Positions 36,886 to 48,016 are shown, counted from the stretch's first letter. The stretch is 64,000 nt of DNA from Malania oleifera (GCF_029873635.1 NC_080423.1:101122991-101186990), one strand, 5' to 3'. Program-made: numbers and translations. Notes: generated by a model from the sequence alone, not told the origin.

Positions 36886-37627
36886 TAATTAAAATGGCCA
36901 ACATTTTACCCATACTGAAAAATTACATATACATAAAACACAATTTATTTTTCATTTTATTCATAAAAATTCTGATTTAATATATATTTTTCCCTTTACC
37001 TAGTTTCTTGAACTACGCCAACAGGAATCCCAAAAAATACCTGCGACGCTCACCTAGACCCTAAATCAAAAATTCATAATTCCAATAAATTATTATTGAA
37101 TAAAATATTATTTAAATATTTCCTAAGGTCATAATTCCTAAATAAATAGATATACCCTTAAATTTAGCCAAATTTCCAAATTTCTCAAGTCCTACTCTCG
37201 CTTTGAAGTAGGGCCTAGAAAACCCTAATTGAAAAATTACTTACACCAAAATGATGATATCGATGACTAGGACCCGGTAGTGGTATCCGTTCATCGATTT
37301 AACCACATATTAATGGCAAAATTGAGAAAATTGGGAACAATTACCTTTCCCCAGGAGCAGTGCCTAAGCCTTTTCCATGAAAAATCTGCTCCAGTAGAAA
37401 TGTCGGCGGTGGAACCAGTATTCCAATGGCACTTTCCGTTTCCCAATCTGTCGTAAACTCGCCGAGTAATTAAGAGAATGAGAGAGACGGAGACAAAGTG
37501 GCTGAAAATATTTTTAGGGGGGGGGGGGGGGTGCGCAGCTCTGCAATCCTTCTTCTTCTTCCTTCTTCTTCTTCTTTCTTCTTTTTTCTTTCTTCTTTCT
37601 TCTTATCTTTTACTTTACAGTTAACTT

Positions 37628-37666
<39 letters not shown>

Positions 37667-37835
37667 CTCTTATTTCAGTTAGTTTTTTTTTTTTTAAATC
37701 CAATATAAAAATATTTAATTTAATAACTAATTACTTAATTATTTAATTCATCCATTCCTTTTATTTATTTATCTGTTATTTTATTTATTATTATTTTTAA
37801 TTATTTTAATCATTTTAATTTTTTGAATTTTTACA
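36886..37835 (-). repeat. LTR A, right copy, partial
   Basis: It is closely similar to 29350-30240, including the GCTCCAGTAGAAATGTCGGC phrase and an AT microsatellite (37632-37664). It ends TTTTTACA at the target duplication. Only the last 950 bp of the LTR are left. A run of about 16 G at 37517-37533 is unusual. Confidence 0.75.
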
Positions 37836-37840
37836 CTATG

Positions 37841-38890
37841 GATGTGATTTGAGAACGTACGAGATGTGCTATGATTTTTTGGCGTACGAGCCGAGCTATG
37901 GTAAAATCTGTAATACCGGCGTATGGGCCGATGATTTTCATGACACACGTATATATGCAAATGATATGAATGATCTGATAATTAATGATATGAAATATCT
38001 ATGTATCACAGTTTCAGTATATGTTATATGATATCAGAACCTAGTTGGCTTGGTCTAGGCTAACACTTGCACTGTACCGTTGCTATGTGTCCATGGTCAT
38101 CATGACCATGATATTTGTGTTAACGCCGTTGTACGGAGTGGTGTGAGATTAGATGGTCGATGTGGTTTATAAGAAGTGTGCGAGCGCCCCTGGTGTACGA
38201 ACCAAGTCTGATAGACCCATCAGACTTACAGACTGTACTTTTGACTTGGCAGTGGTCAACCAACCATTGTTAGGTCCCGCCTTCGGGTCACACAACCCAG
38301 TCATGTGGGGGTGATACATGACAACAGTCATCTAACCTACAAATGTTTTTGTATTATTATGATATGAAATGAAATATGTTTATGAAAATGCAGTATGTTT
38401 TGCCATGTTTTGATGATATATATGTTCTCCTAGATTTGATATAACAGTTACTGATTATGTTCTATATGGTATATGTATAACACGGAATACTCATGCTGCC
38501 ACACACTGATATTAATTTATTTCCCTTACTGAGAGGTGTCTCACCCCAAAATTTTATAAACTTTTTAAGAGCCCCAGATAGGAGAGTGGGAAAAGCCCCA
38601 CTGATCTAGAGCTTGATAGGGTCGAATGTATTTTGTGGAAATGGCCCTAAGACATCTTTTTGGGTTGAGTGTTGTGTGTATATATATATATACAGTGATT
38701 GTAGTAACTCTACTATTGTGATGTATGGTATAATGAGATGTATATGATTATATGTTTCCTGTTGCTTAGGTTTCTGCTATATGTTCTGATATATCCCTAG
38801 TACCCACGAGTCTAAGTGAATTATGATCTGCTGAGATTTATGCTGTAGATTTTATTATAAAAAAAATTAGAAATTAAGCAGGTCGTCACA
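37841..38890 (+). repeat. Gypsy LTR C, second part
   Basis: It continues the GCGTACGAGCCGAGCTATG minisatellite (to about 37930) and then shows TGTACCGTTGCTATG, the CCTTCGGGTCACACAACCC block (38280-38298), CCCTTACTGAGAGGTGTCTC, CTAGTACCCACG and the end GGTCGTCACA. It is the 3' half of the LTR starting at 26611. Confidence 0.75.
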
Positions 38891-38896
38891 CAAAGA

Positions 38897-38957
<61 letters not shown>

Positions 38958-39189
38958 GGGATGGAGGGAGACGATAAGAAAAGTAAGACATTAGTGGGGG
39001 CGGCCTCTGCAGGAATTCAATCTCTTTCTGCTTCAGGAGAGTTACATTATATATATATAATTAATAATAATAATTAATTAATTGTTAAATTTTAATTTTA
39101 ATTTTAATTATTTATTTATTTAGTTTTTTTTTTTTTTTTTTTAAGGATCACAACCCTAATAAAGTATAACTATTTTTTGGGTCGTTACA
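38891..39189 (-). repeat. Gypsy LTR B, last part
   Basis: A GA microsatellite (38895-38952) continues the GA-rich tract cut at 26610. It leads through AT-rich and poly-T sequence to the terminal GGTCGTTACA at 39180-39189, the expected mirror end of this LTR class. Directly after it the copia-4 RT frame begins, so LTR B forms the right edge of an element inserted into copia-4. The link to 24319-26610 is inferred from order and composition. Confidence 0.6.
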
Positions 39190-39317
39190 AAAGAACTTGA
39201 CGCACTTCACAAAACTCATACTTAGGACCTGGTTGACCTGCCTCCTAGAAAGGTTGTAGTTGGGAACAAATGGGTGTATAAAAGGAAAACGAACTCCGAC
39301 GGTTCTAGAAGTAAGAC
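39190..39317 (+). pseudogene. Copia-4 RT N-terminal fragment
   Basis: The translation reads KELDALHKTHT, a stop, DLVDLPPRKVVVGNKWVYKRKTNSDGS, which is the start of a Copia reverse transcriptase. It is cut at 39317 by solo LTR D and continues at 41399. A one-base frameshift lies just before the cut. Confidence 0.85.
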
Positions 39318-41393
39318 TGTAATGTCCTTCTTATCTTAATCATATAATAAAACATAATAAATAGAATAGTTAACCCGAACCCATGGGTAACGGGGACACC
39401 TGTCATTCATAGCAGAAACCTAAGCAGTAGTAAATATAAATCACATTCATCAACCAATAATTACATAATACCAGAGTCTACTATAATCCCATGATACTGT
39501 GTTTATATACAATTTTCAAAAAAGCCAAAATAAATCTAGGATCTTACACAAAAACCTCATAATCCTAGATTAGAACTTACCCTTCTAGCAGGAAAGCTCA
39601 ACTCACTCAGCGGCGGCCTTGACCCGCCGTTCTCTCTGGGTTTCTTGAAAAATCATTTAATGTTTGGGGGTGAGACACTTCTCAGTAAGGGAAAATAAAT
39701 TAAATACAGTTGTGTGACAACATGAATTTTTAATGATAATATAGATATACAATACAATCTTCATACCAAAAAACATTCATCATTTAATAACTGCAAAAAC
39801 ATATACTTTCATATTTCTAATAAATCATACTAATCATAACTATTTGGTATAGCTGATAATACTAAAAACATACCCAAGATGTATAGTTAGCTAATGTCAT
39901 GTATTAACCCCAATAACGGGTTGTGTAGCCCGAAGGCGGGACCCAGCAATGGCTAGCCGACCACTGTCGAGTCAAAAATATCTGTAAGTACGATGGGCTC
40001 ACCACACACTAGTCCGAACTACCAGGTGGACGTCTACACTCTACACTGAAAGCCACATCGACTATCCATCTCCCACCTCCTCGTGGGATGGTTAGCACCA
40101 ATCTGATCATAGATATCTGATTTATAAATTATGGTACCGTGCTCCTGAACTAAACTAAACTAACGTCCGGGTTCTAATAATATATAATACATGATAATAT
40201 AGTATTTAATATAAATGGATTGATAACATTTTCCATAATTTCATAAATACAGCATCGTGCCGAACATTTCATAAATACGGCCTCGCGCCGAACATTTAAT
40301 AAATACGGTCTCGCGCCGAGATCATACGTAAAACACGGCCTTGGGCCGCTATCGATCACGGCCTTGCGTCGAATATCTCATATATATTGTTCTGAATAAT
40401 AAATCAATTATCATGTATTTTCAACATCATTTTGTACTGTAATATTTCATATTCCTGAAAACATGCTTCATTCATAACGTAGTCATATCATAATACTTTT
40501 CATGTAAAGTAATATTTGTGCCACACATTTGCTACATAAAACCATACTTTATATTCTAAAATTATAATTTCTGGCATCTTATACATATATATACATTTCA
40601 ACATAATAGCATTATTTTTCTCAACTGTGCATTTCCTTGGTAATATACAAATATCTTACATACTTTCCTGAAAATTAATTTACTGATAAATAATAATAAG
40701 TTTGCATGAAAAATAATTGTTTTAGTTTATTCCCTTACCTGACACTGAAAGAAACCCCGTAAAATTTCTAGTCTTACACTTGTAGGGTTCCGTTCAACTC
40801 CCTGAAAACAATAACTCGCAGAACTAAACTTATATATTTTCATATGTATATCATTTCTTATAACTACAGTAAGACCAAATTCGGCATAAAAAGCCTTATC
40901 TCAACTCAGGGATGAATTTCAACTCGCTCCCACCAACGATCTGCTCCGGCAAATTTTGAGAGAACTTCCCCAGGAGCATCGTGGTAACGTCAGATCATCA
41001 ATCCGGCAAACGATGAAGCCAAAATCGAAGAGAGAAGGGAGAGAAACAGAAGGAATAGAAAGAGAGAGTGAGATTTTTCTTAATTTATGTGTTTAAATCC
41101 GGGTTTTACATATTTATACTAGTGGCTTTGTTGACCAGCCACGTCACCTCATCGATGAGGTCAATAGTAATTTCATCGACAAGCTCTTTCCTTCGTTAAC
41201 GAAATTCAGAGTCACCCCAAAACCTCTCAGTATTTTCTCGTCAACAAAACTTGTCTTCGTGGACGAGACCCTCTTGTACCCTCATCGACAAGTCCCTTGC
41301 TTTCGTCGATGAGAACCTAATAATTTTCTGTTACTATTTCCATTTCTCTCTCTCTTTATTATTTAAATATCATAATTCCTTTAGGTCATTACA
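39318..41393 (-). repeat. Solo Gypsy LTR D with TSD AAGAC
   Basis: It runs from TGTAATGTCC to AGGTCATTACA on the plus strand, 2076 bp, and is flanked by AAGAC at 39313-39317 and 41394-41398. Internally it has the GGTTGTGTAGCCCGAAGGC block (39919-39937), a minisatellite (40244-40376) and CATCGACGAG-type repeats (41140-41310). There is no primer-binding site and no internal region, so it is a solo LTR left by recombination between two LTRs. It interrupts the copia-4 reverse transcriptase. Confidence 0.9.
40244..40376. repeat. Minisatellite in LTR D
   Basis: About four to five units of the form ATAAATACGGCCTCGCGCCG repeat with small changes (GCATCGTGCCG, GGTCTCGCGCCG, GGCCTTGGGCCG, GGCCTTGCGTCG). 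It is unusually rich in CG dinucleotides for this AT-rich window. Confidence 0.85.
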
Positions 41394-41398
41394 AAGAC

Positions 41399-42720
41399 AT
41401 AAAGCTCATTTAGTGGCAAAGGGCTTTACTTAGGAGTATGGCATTGATTATGAGGAGACATTTGCCCCTATTGCTCGTATTACCTCCATTTGCTTCCTTT
41501 TGGCTATTGCCTCAACCCGACGATGACCTTTATTTCAGATGGATGTCAAGAATGTCTTCTTACATGGTGATTTGGCTGAGGAGGTATATATGCAGCCTCC
41601 TTCAGGGCATCCTCATCCTCCTAGTAGGGTTTATCGTCTCCAACGTGCATTATATGGGTTTAAGCAAGCTCCCCATGCTTGGTTTGCCAAGTTCAGCTCC
41701 ATTGTTAAACAACTTGGATTTGCTTCTAGCCCCTATGATTCAGCTTTTTTGGCTCGTCACACTGATACTTGCATCACTATTCTACTACTTTATGTTGATA
41801 ATATGATCATTACTGGTGATGATACTTCTAGTATTAATAAGCTTAAGCAGTTTCTGTGTCAGTAGTTTGAGATGAAAGATCTCGATTCTCTTAGCTACTT
41901 CTTGGGCTTAGAGGTGTCCCCTACCTCTAATGGCTACTCTTTGACCCAAGCCAAGTATGCTTCTGACCTTCTCACACCTGCTGGTCTCACAGATTGTAAG
42001 ATAGCTGATAGTCCGCTGGAGCCCAACATTAAACTCCGTCCTACTGATAGGGAGCTCCTTCCCGATACCACTCGTTATCGACAGCTTGTTGAGAGTTTGA
42101 TTTATTTCACTATCACTAGACCAGACATTGCCTATGCAGTGCACCTTGTTAGTCAGTTTATGTCGACTCCTCGCTCCATTCACTATGCAGCTCTTCTTCG
42201 CATCCTACGCTATGCGAAGGGAACATTATTTCACGAGCTTCATTTTTCCTCTCACTCATTCTTGACGTTGCAGGTTTATTCTGATGTTGATTGGGCAAGG
42301 GACCCTTTTGATCACAGATCCACCACTGGTTTCCTTTTTTTACTTGGTGACTCTCTTATCTCTTGGAGGAGCAAAAAACAGACTGTTGTTGCTCGCTCTA
42401 GCACTAAGGCTAAGTATCGGGCCCTTGGCGATACTACTTCTGAACTTCTTTGGCTTCATTGGCTTCTCCAAGATATGGGTGTTCCTCAGCCCTCGGGCAC
42501 TCCGCTTTATTGTGACAATCATAGTGTTGTCCAAATTACTCATAATGATGTCTTTCATGAACACACCAAACACATCGAGATCGACTTTCATTTTGTGCAT
42601 CATCATTTTCAAGAGGGAACACTTCGCTTCTTGTCAATTCCTTCGGCTGATCAATTGGCTGATATCTTCGCAAAGGCTCATCCACCTAGTCACCATCGTG
42701 CTTTAGTTTGTAAACTCTAG
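41399..42720 (+). pseudogene. Copia-4 reverse transcriptase and RNase H
   Basis: One reading frame of 440 codons is broken only by TAG 41431, TGA 41524 and TAG 41863. It shows KAHLVAKGFT, EYGIDYEETFAPIAR, QMDVKNVFLHGDLAEEVYMQPP, LYGFKQAPHAWF, the catalytic box as YVDNM in place of the usual YVDDM, then QAKYASDLL and RYRQLVESLIYFTITRPDIAYAVHLVSQFM. The RNase H part has YSDVDWARDPFDHRSTTGFLFLLG, SSTKAKYRAL, YCDNHSVVQI and KHIEIDFHFVHHHFQEGTL. It ends HHRALVCKL with a stop. The changed catalytic Asp and three stops make it inactive. Confidence 0.9.
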
Positions 42721-42745
42721 TTGGCATCTTCAATACCACCTTGAA

Positions 42746-42757
42746 TTTGAGAGGGGA
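42746..42757 (+). other. Polypurine tract of copia-4
   Basis: TTTGAGAGGGGA ends one base before TGTTAGCAT, the 3' LTR start. It is the usual plus-strand priming tract, placed about 25 bases after the RNase H stop. Confidence 0.75.
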
Positions 42758-42879
42758 TGTTAGCATATCTCCCTAATTAAGTTGATTGATCAATCTCCAT
42801 GATTTGGTCAATCTCTATAATTTGATTTGTGTAATTAGCATACCACCTTTGTAAGTTCGTCTCCTTTACCAAAAAAAGA
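42758..42879 (+). repeat. Copia-4 3' LTR stub
   Basis: It starts TGTTAGCATATC after the purine tract and continues for about 120 bp. No CA end with a matching flank is clear, and beyond about 42875 the sequence changes character. Confidence 0.55.
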
Positions 42880-43525
42880 ATGGTACTTGTACAGTTTCAA
42901 ATACCCAAAGAATATAGAAGTTATTTGCAACTCTTTCTTTCTTCTCTTACTTTTAAGAGACCCAAACATTCCCGCAGCTGCATAAAGAAAATTTGCCCAT
43001 GTGATGATGTGGATCCAACCGTGGGAAGCTTCAAGAAAATTTTGAAATTCAAATTTGAAACACCGACCCCAATGACAGACTGGAATTCATGCCACGCTGA
43101 CAGCCGAAAGTGGAATTGATGAGAAAGAAGCCCACTCCAATCGGACAAAAAACCGAAATCCACCATTACTTTCTGTCGAAGTCCAATAGTGGAAACCATC
43201 ACAGACAAATTTGAAATTCAAATTTTAAAATCAAAGCACTGCACGTGAACCAAATGGACCATCAACGTTCCGAACAGTGTTCAAGAAACCAACACTGCAT
43301 TTGAGTATGAACCGCGTACTGTAGATGTAGACGGTATCAATCACCGAACAGAGATTGAGGCATCCGAAAAACCAACCGGAATTAGAGGAAGTCCAACTGG
43401 TAATACCCTCTGATCGGAAACAAATACAGAGCAACAATAAAAATGGTGCATAAACCAATCGGATATGAATAAATCAAATCAGAAAAGAAACTGAAATGTT
43501 TACAAATTTCAAAGCCGCAAATGGC
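42880..43525. other. Low-copy-looking sequence left of MULE-1
   Basis: This is balanced-composition sequence with no element motif and no convincing reading frame. It holds short repeated TTTGAAATTCAAATTT-like palindromes (about 43034-43050 and 43208-43226). It may be host DNA into which MULE-1 inserted. Confidence 0.4.
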
Positions 43526-43535
43526 CGCACACATG
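43526..43535. other. MULE-1 target-site duplication, left
   Basis: CGCACACATG is repeated exactly at 51201-51210 on the other side of the element. Mutator-like elements typically duplicate 8-11 bp on insertion. Confidence 0.85.
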
Positions 43536-43921
43536 GAGTTTTTTACGGAAATAATAATAAAAAATAATAAAAAACATAAAAGTAGATAAAATATGTTATA
43601 TTTACCAAATTATACCCAATCGACTTTCCAAGGAAAGTTGGTTTGGGTTTTGATTCCAACCCAGCCGCAACTTTTAGTTTTAAAAAAATAAAATAAAGGG
43701 GTGAGGAAAAGGCTGTCAGGAGAGAAGAAGAGACGTTTTTTGGTGGGTGTAGGGGGGGTGTGGAGGAAGGGAGATTGATGGGAGGGGAGGGAATTAAAAA
43801 AAAAAAAAACACATAATTGGGTGAGGAAAAAAAAACACACGTGAGTGGGGGAGGCGAATTTTTTTTTTTTATAAAAAAAAAATAAAAAGAGACCAAACTG
43901 ACTTTTGGAAAGTCAGTTTGG
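43536..43921 (+). repeat. MULE-1 left terminal inverted repeat
   Basis: It pairs with the reverse complement of about 50743-51200 over most of its length, with indels in the A- and G-runs. It includes hairpin copies at 43617-43647 (imperfect) and 43893-43921. The outer 150 bp are AT-rich; the inner part has G-rich runs such as GTAGGGGGGGTG. Confidence 0.75.
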
Positions 43922-44840
43922 TGATCAATTTCACTATTTAATTTTAATTTTTTTTAACAAAGTAAATGTAAAGTCTTAAATTTATATATGTATAGATTGA
44001 TATGTTACTTAATATAAGTTTATATTTCAAAATACACAAATTTAAAGTTAAGATGTCAACTTCAATTTGCTTGAACAGTAACTCTGTATTTGGGAGTATA
44101 AATTTAAAACCTTATATGAATTTAAGAACAAATTTAGATAAAATATAACATAAATATATTATTTTTAAAAAACTCAAGAAAATATAATATAAAATTATAT
44201 TAAGTAAGACCTAAGTGATTGGGATAGTTTATTTAGGTAAAAAGTCGAGGGCAATCTAGGGGCAAAATCGTTAGCGTTCATATCAGTATTTTAATTTGGA
44301 TTAGAAGAAATCACAATTGTAGCAGTGGCTGCACATTATTATGTGAAGTATAGGAAGAGAGGAAGATTAAAGTAAGAATGATGCATGCAAATTTACTTAT
44401 TTTTTGTAATAGTCACAAGATATGTATTAATTACAAATTTGAAATTAACAAGTTTTTGTTAAGTAAATTTTGTTTTATTTTGGTAATTTTAGCAATTTGG
44501 TATATCGATTCTATATTCAACTTTAACATTCTTTTCTTATCATTCATATTTCTTACCTTGTTCCAGTTGTTAATAATTTATTTTTGAAAGATGAGTTTTG
44601 TGATTATAAAGCTATGAGGGGACTTCTGCATGCATGCGCGGGAGGGGCATGGAGAGAGGTGGGGCTAGGCCGAATTTTTTTTTATTTTGAAAAAGGGGAA
44701 GCATAATAAAAAAAAAAGAAAAAAAAAAAAGAGAAGGTGAGGGATAGGTGTCGAGAGGGGGAGAGAGGAGGAGGGGGAGAGAGAGAAGAGGGGGGGGGGG
44801 CTCGCTTAACAGTTGCATGTGTAAGTACATGAATAGTGTG

Positions 44841-45128
44841 CAAACCGACTTTTGGAAAGTCGGTTTGGTATTAAAAAATTAATTCCTGCATTTGTGCATG
44901 CATGAATAGTGTCCAAACCAACTTTTGGAAAGTTGGTTTGGTATTAAAAAATTAATTCTTGAAAATAGTGTCCAAACCGATTTTTGGAAAGTCGGTTTGG
45001 TATGAATAGTGTCCAAACCAACTTTTGGTAAGTCGGTTTGGTATTAAAAAAAAAAGTAATTCCGTCGTGCATGCATGTGTGTGGGTGTACGTAAAAAAAC
45101 AAAATTGACTTTCCAAAAGTCGGTTTTG
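44841..45128. repeat. Cluster of five 29-bp hairpin repeats upstream of transposase
   Basis: Copies start at about 44840, 44913, 44972, 45013 and 45100. Each has arms of the type CCAAACCGACTTT and AAAGTCGGTTTGG (13 bp) around a 3-base loop, TGG in the first four and CCA in the last. Four copies are separated by TATTAAAAAATTAATTC or GAATAGTGT spacers that also repeat, so they form an irregular tandem array. The array ends about 130 bp before the transposase ATG, where a promoter would be expected. Confidence 0.9.
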
Positions 45129-45259
45129 TTATGCTAGTCTCCTATATATTTGTTCATCATCCCTCAACCATTACTCAAGCTTTCTCCTTTTTCATTTATT
45201 TGTTGATCCTCCAACCTTCTTACCACCTTGCAGATAAACTCTACTTTTGATAAGTCATA

Positions 45260-48016
45260 ATGACGTCAAATTCGCCAGCTAACAAAGTTACGGTCTTATT
45301 ATACATTGACTGTGAGATTATTGATGGATCAACCGGTATTAAGTACAGCGCTGGGCCAACAAAAGCCATTCGAGTTCGAAGGAGGATGAAGTTAGAAAGT
45401 TTGAAACGCAAAATATATGAAGGATTAGATATTGATCCAAAGGAATACATGTTAGAACTGACATCGAGATATCCGCAACGAGGGGGTGGTGGAAATTTGT
45501 TCTACATTGACATCCCAATAAAAAATGATGCAGACGTCGTAATTGCGTTGGACCCGCAGAGTTCTTGTCCAGATGTATATGTTGTTGAGATTTTTGTTAA
45601 TCATAGTCCTCGAAGTAGTAGTATAGGCGGAGCCCCAACTTTGCAAGGGGAAGCATTCATCCATTCTCAACCATATACCGAATATGGGACCGGTGAGACG
45701 AGCAGACTATTTGATCACCTTTCACAGGTGACTGGGGCGTTAGATTTAAATGACATCCCTGGTACATCATTTCAACCAGAATTCTTGACAACAGAGCTTC
45801 GACGTGAGGAGTCTACCTTGCAGGGATTCAATGTGGGAAGCAATTATTATCATGAAGCAGAATAATCAACAAAGTATAGGCATGACCGAAGTTCAACTGG
45901 AGCTGTGTCCATACCAGACTTCCAAACAGTTCCATCTATTGTCATGAATGAGAGGGGGGCATACACGGTCCGGCCAATGCTACCTGATATGGACTGCAAC
46001 CGTGAATTTGAGGAAGAAGAGGATATAGAAGAGGATTTTGAAGAGGCCGATACAGGGGTAGATGAAGCTGGTGAACAAAATGAATATGGGTTCACCATGA
46101 AGAATTTGTGATGCCTCCTCAGAACACACATGTCGGTCACAAGAGGGTACGCGACGTGCAGCCATTAGCGTACATGGTTGATGTTGAATCCGGTCATATC
46201 AGAACTGAAGTTGAAACTTCACTCGAGGGCACTCGATGGGATGGCGTATCAGAATTTGGGAAAGGTATGATTTTCAACACGAAGGATGACCTCATTCACT
46301 CCATGCGCGTCCACCATGCGCAAACACACCAAAACTTTAAGGTGGTGTAATCCACCCTAACAACGTGGATGTTTAGGTGCAATGCAGATGAGAGCTGTGT
46401 TTGGCGATTGCGTGCAACTCAACGTAAAAAGCATGGGCTGTTTGAAATTACACAATACAAAGGGCCACATACACGCATAAACGAGACTCTCTTGCAGGAC
46501 CACCCACAACTGAAGTCTAGCTTAGTTGCAAATGAAGTCGTAGAAATTATCAAAAGTGATGCCGGTGCTTCTATTGCAACTTTGCAAGCACACTTGAGGT
46601 CAAAGTATCAGTACCATGTATCGTACAGAAAGGTATGGCTCGGGAAGCAAATGGCAATTGCAAGGGTGTTTGGAGATTGGGATATTTCATATCAACTGCT
46701 TCTAAAATCCCGGTACAAAGGTGAAGTGGGCGTGGACAGAAATCCCTGATGCTAACAATGCTGCTATTTTGACATGTGTGTTTTGGTCATTTGCACCATC
46801 AATAGAGGGATTTCGTCATTGTCCTCCAGTTCTCTATATGGACGGAACGCACTTGTACGTAAAATATAAAGGTAAATTATTAATTGCAACGGCCCCTGAT
46901 GCAAATCAACAAATATTTCCAGTAGCGTTTGCCATCGTTGAGGAGGAGAGTTTGTGCACATGGTCCTGGTTCCTTAAGTGCATTCAGGATGAAGTGACTG
47001 ATCGCGATAATTTGTGTCTCATATCAGATAGACATGTCGGTATTCTTGCTGCCATTCGTCAAAACGATGACTGGCAACCGCCACGTGCGCACCATCGGTT
47101 TTGCTTACGTCACATTGTTAACAACTTCAACCAGAGGGTGCACAATACGATGCTCAAGCGGATGGTTGAAATAGCTGGTAGGGAGCACCAAGTTAGGAAA
47201 TTCAATAGTATGATGGAAAGAACCCTAACAGAGGGTGGGCCTATTGTAAAGTCCTTTTTTGAAGAGATACCTCCTCATATGTGGACGCAATGTCACGATG
47301 GTGGTCGAAGGTACGAAAACATGACCAAAAATCTTGTTGAATGTTTTAATGTCGTCTTAAAAGGAACTCGTAGTCTACCAATAATGGCCATTGTCCAGAT
47401 GACATTTTATCGCGTTGCATAGTACTTTAGTGCCTGCCGAGAGGCATCTCGCCAAGCAATGGAGTCAGGGAATGGTTACACACCACAAATGTTGTTGCAA
47501 ATGCAGAGGAGGGAGATGGCATATGTTGGACATGAGGTTATCAACTTCAACATTGAAAGGGGGTTGTTCAGCATTCAAACTACACTGCGGCCACCAAATA
47601 AGGGTCAAAATATTCAAACAGTTGACATAAAGGGACGTCGGTGTACATGTGGGAAGTGACAGACTCTACACTACCCTTGTTCTCACTTGTTAGCTGTCTA
47701 TGGTGCAAGAAGATTGGGGAATAGAAGCTATATTGACCCTTGTTTCACGGTACAGGAGCATTATGCGACATATGCGATGGACTTCATTCCCATCCTCCAT
47801 GAACAATATTGGACGGATCCAGTAGCGCCAATATTGTACGGTAATCGAAATTTGCTTAGGCCAAAAGGACGCCCTAAAAGTTCGAGACTGCGTAACAAAA
47901 TGGATGTACGAGAGGGTATTCGGAGGATGCGGTGCAGGTTGTGCCATGAAGAGGGTCACAACTGCAATCGATGTCCAAGGAGGACTGGAGGTCATGACAA
48001 TGCTGGACCATCATAA
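45260..48016 (+). pseudogene. MULE-1 MuDR-type transposase
   Basis: From the ATG, an N-terminal part of 201 residues (VTVLLYIDCEII start, typical of this MULE group) ends at a stop at 45863. The same frame continues to 46111. A frameshift leads to the MuDR DNA-binding domain (RWDGVSEFGKGMIF, VWRLRATQRKKHGLFEITQY), a stop at 46348, and FGDWDISYQLL. After another shift near 46740 the MULE catalytic domain follows: YMDGTHLYVKYKGKLLIATAPDANQ with the first Asp, CLISDRHVGI with the second, then the catalytic helix region. A SWIM zinc finger (RRCTCGK, stop, QTLHYPCSH) and a C-terminal CCHC knuckle (CRLCHEEGHNCNRC) close it. At least four stops and two frameshifts make it inactive. Confidence 0.9.

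Larger units (their letters stand above)
27770..37835 (-). mobile_element. Nested LTR retroelement A, 10.1 kb, TSD CTATG
   Basis: The sequence between the two CTATG pentamers (27765-27769 and 37836-37840) starts TGAAACACCCC and ends TTTTTACA. The left end (27770-30250) and right end (36886-37835) are homologous LTR sequence in the same, minus, orientation. The interruption splits the minisatellite of LTR C exactly, which supports a real insertion. The interior is not the expected gag-pol but a scrambled Copia element (30251-34491), a Gypsy LTR fragment and a B-type LTR, so this element has itself been a target of later insertions or rearrangements. Confidence 0.8.

Noticed and set aside
38891-39189. 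A separate complete LTR between LTR C and copia-4
   Set aside because: It has only a right end. The GA-rich start continues the tract cut at 26610, so it is better explained as the tail of LTR B.
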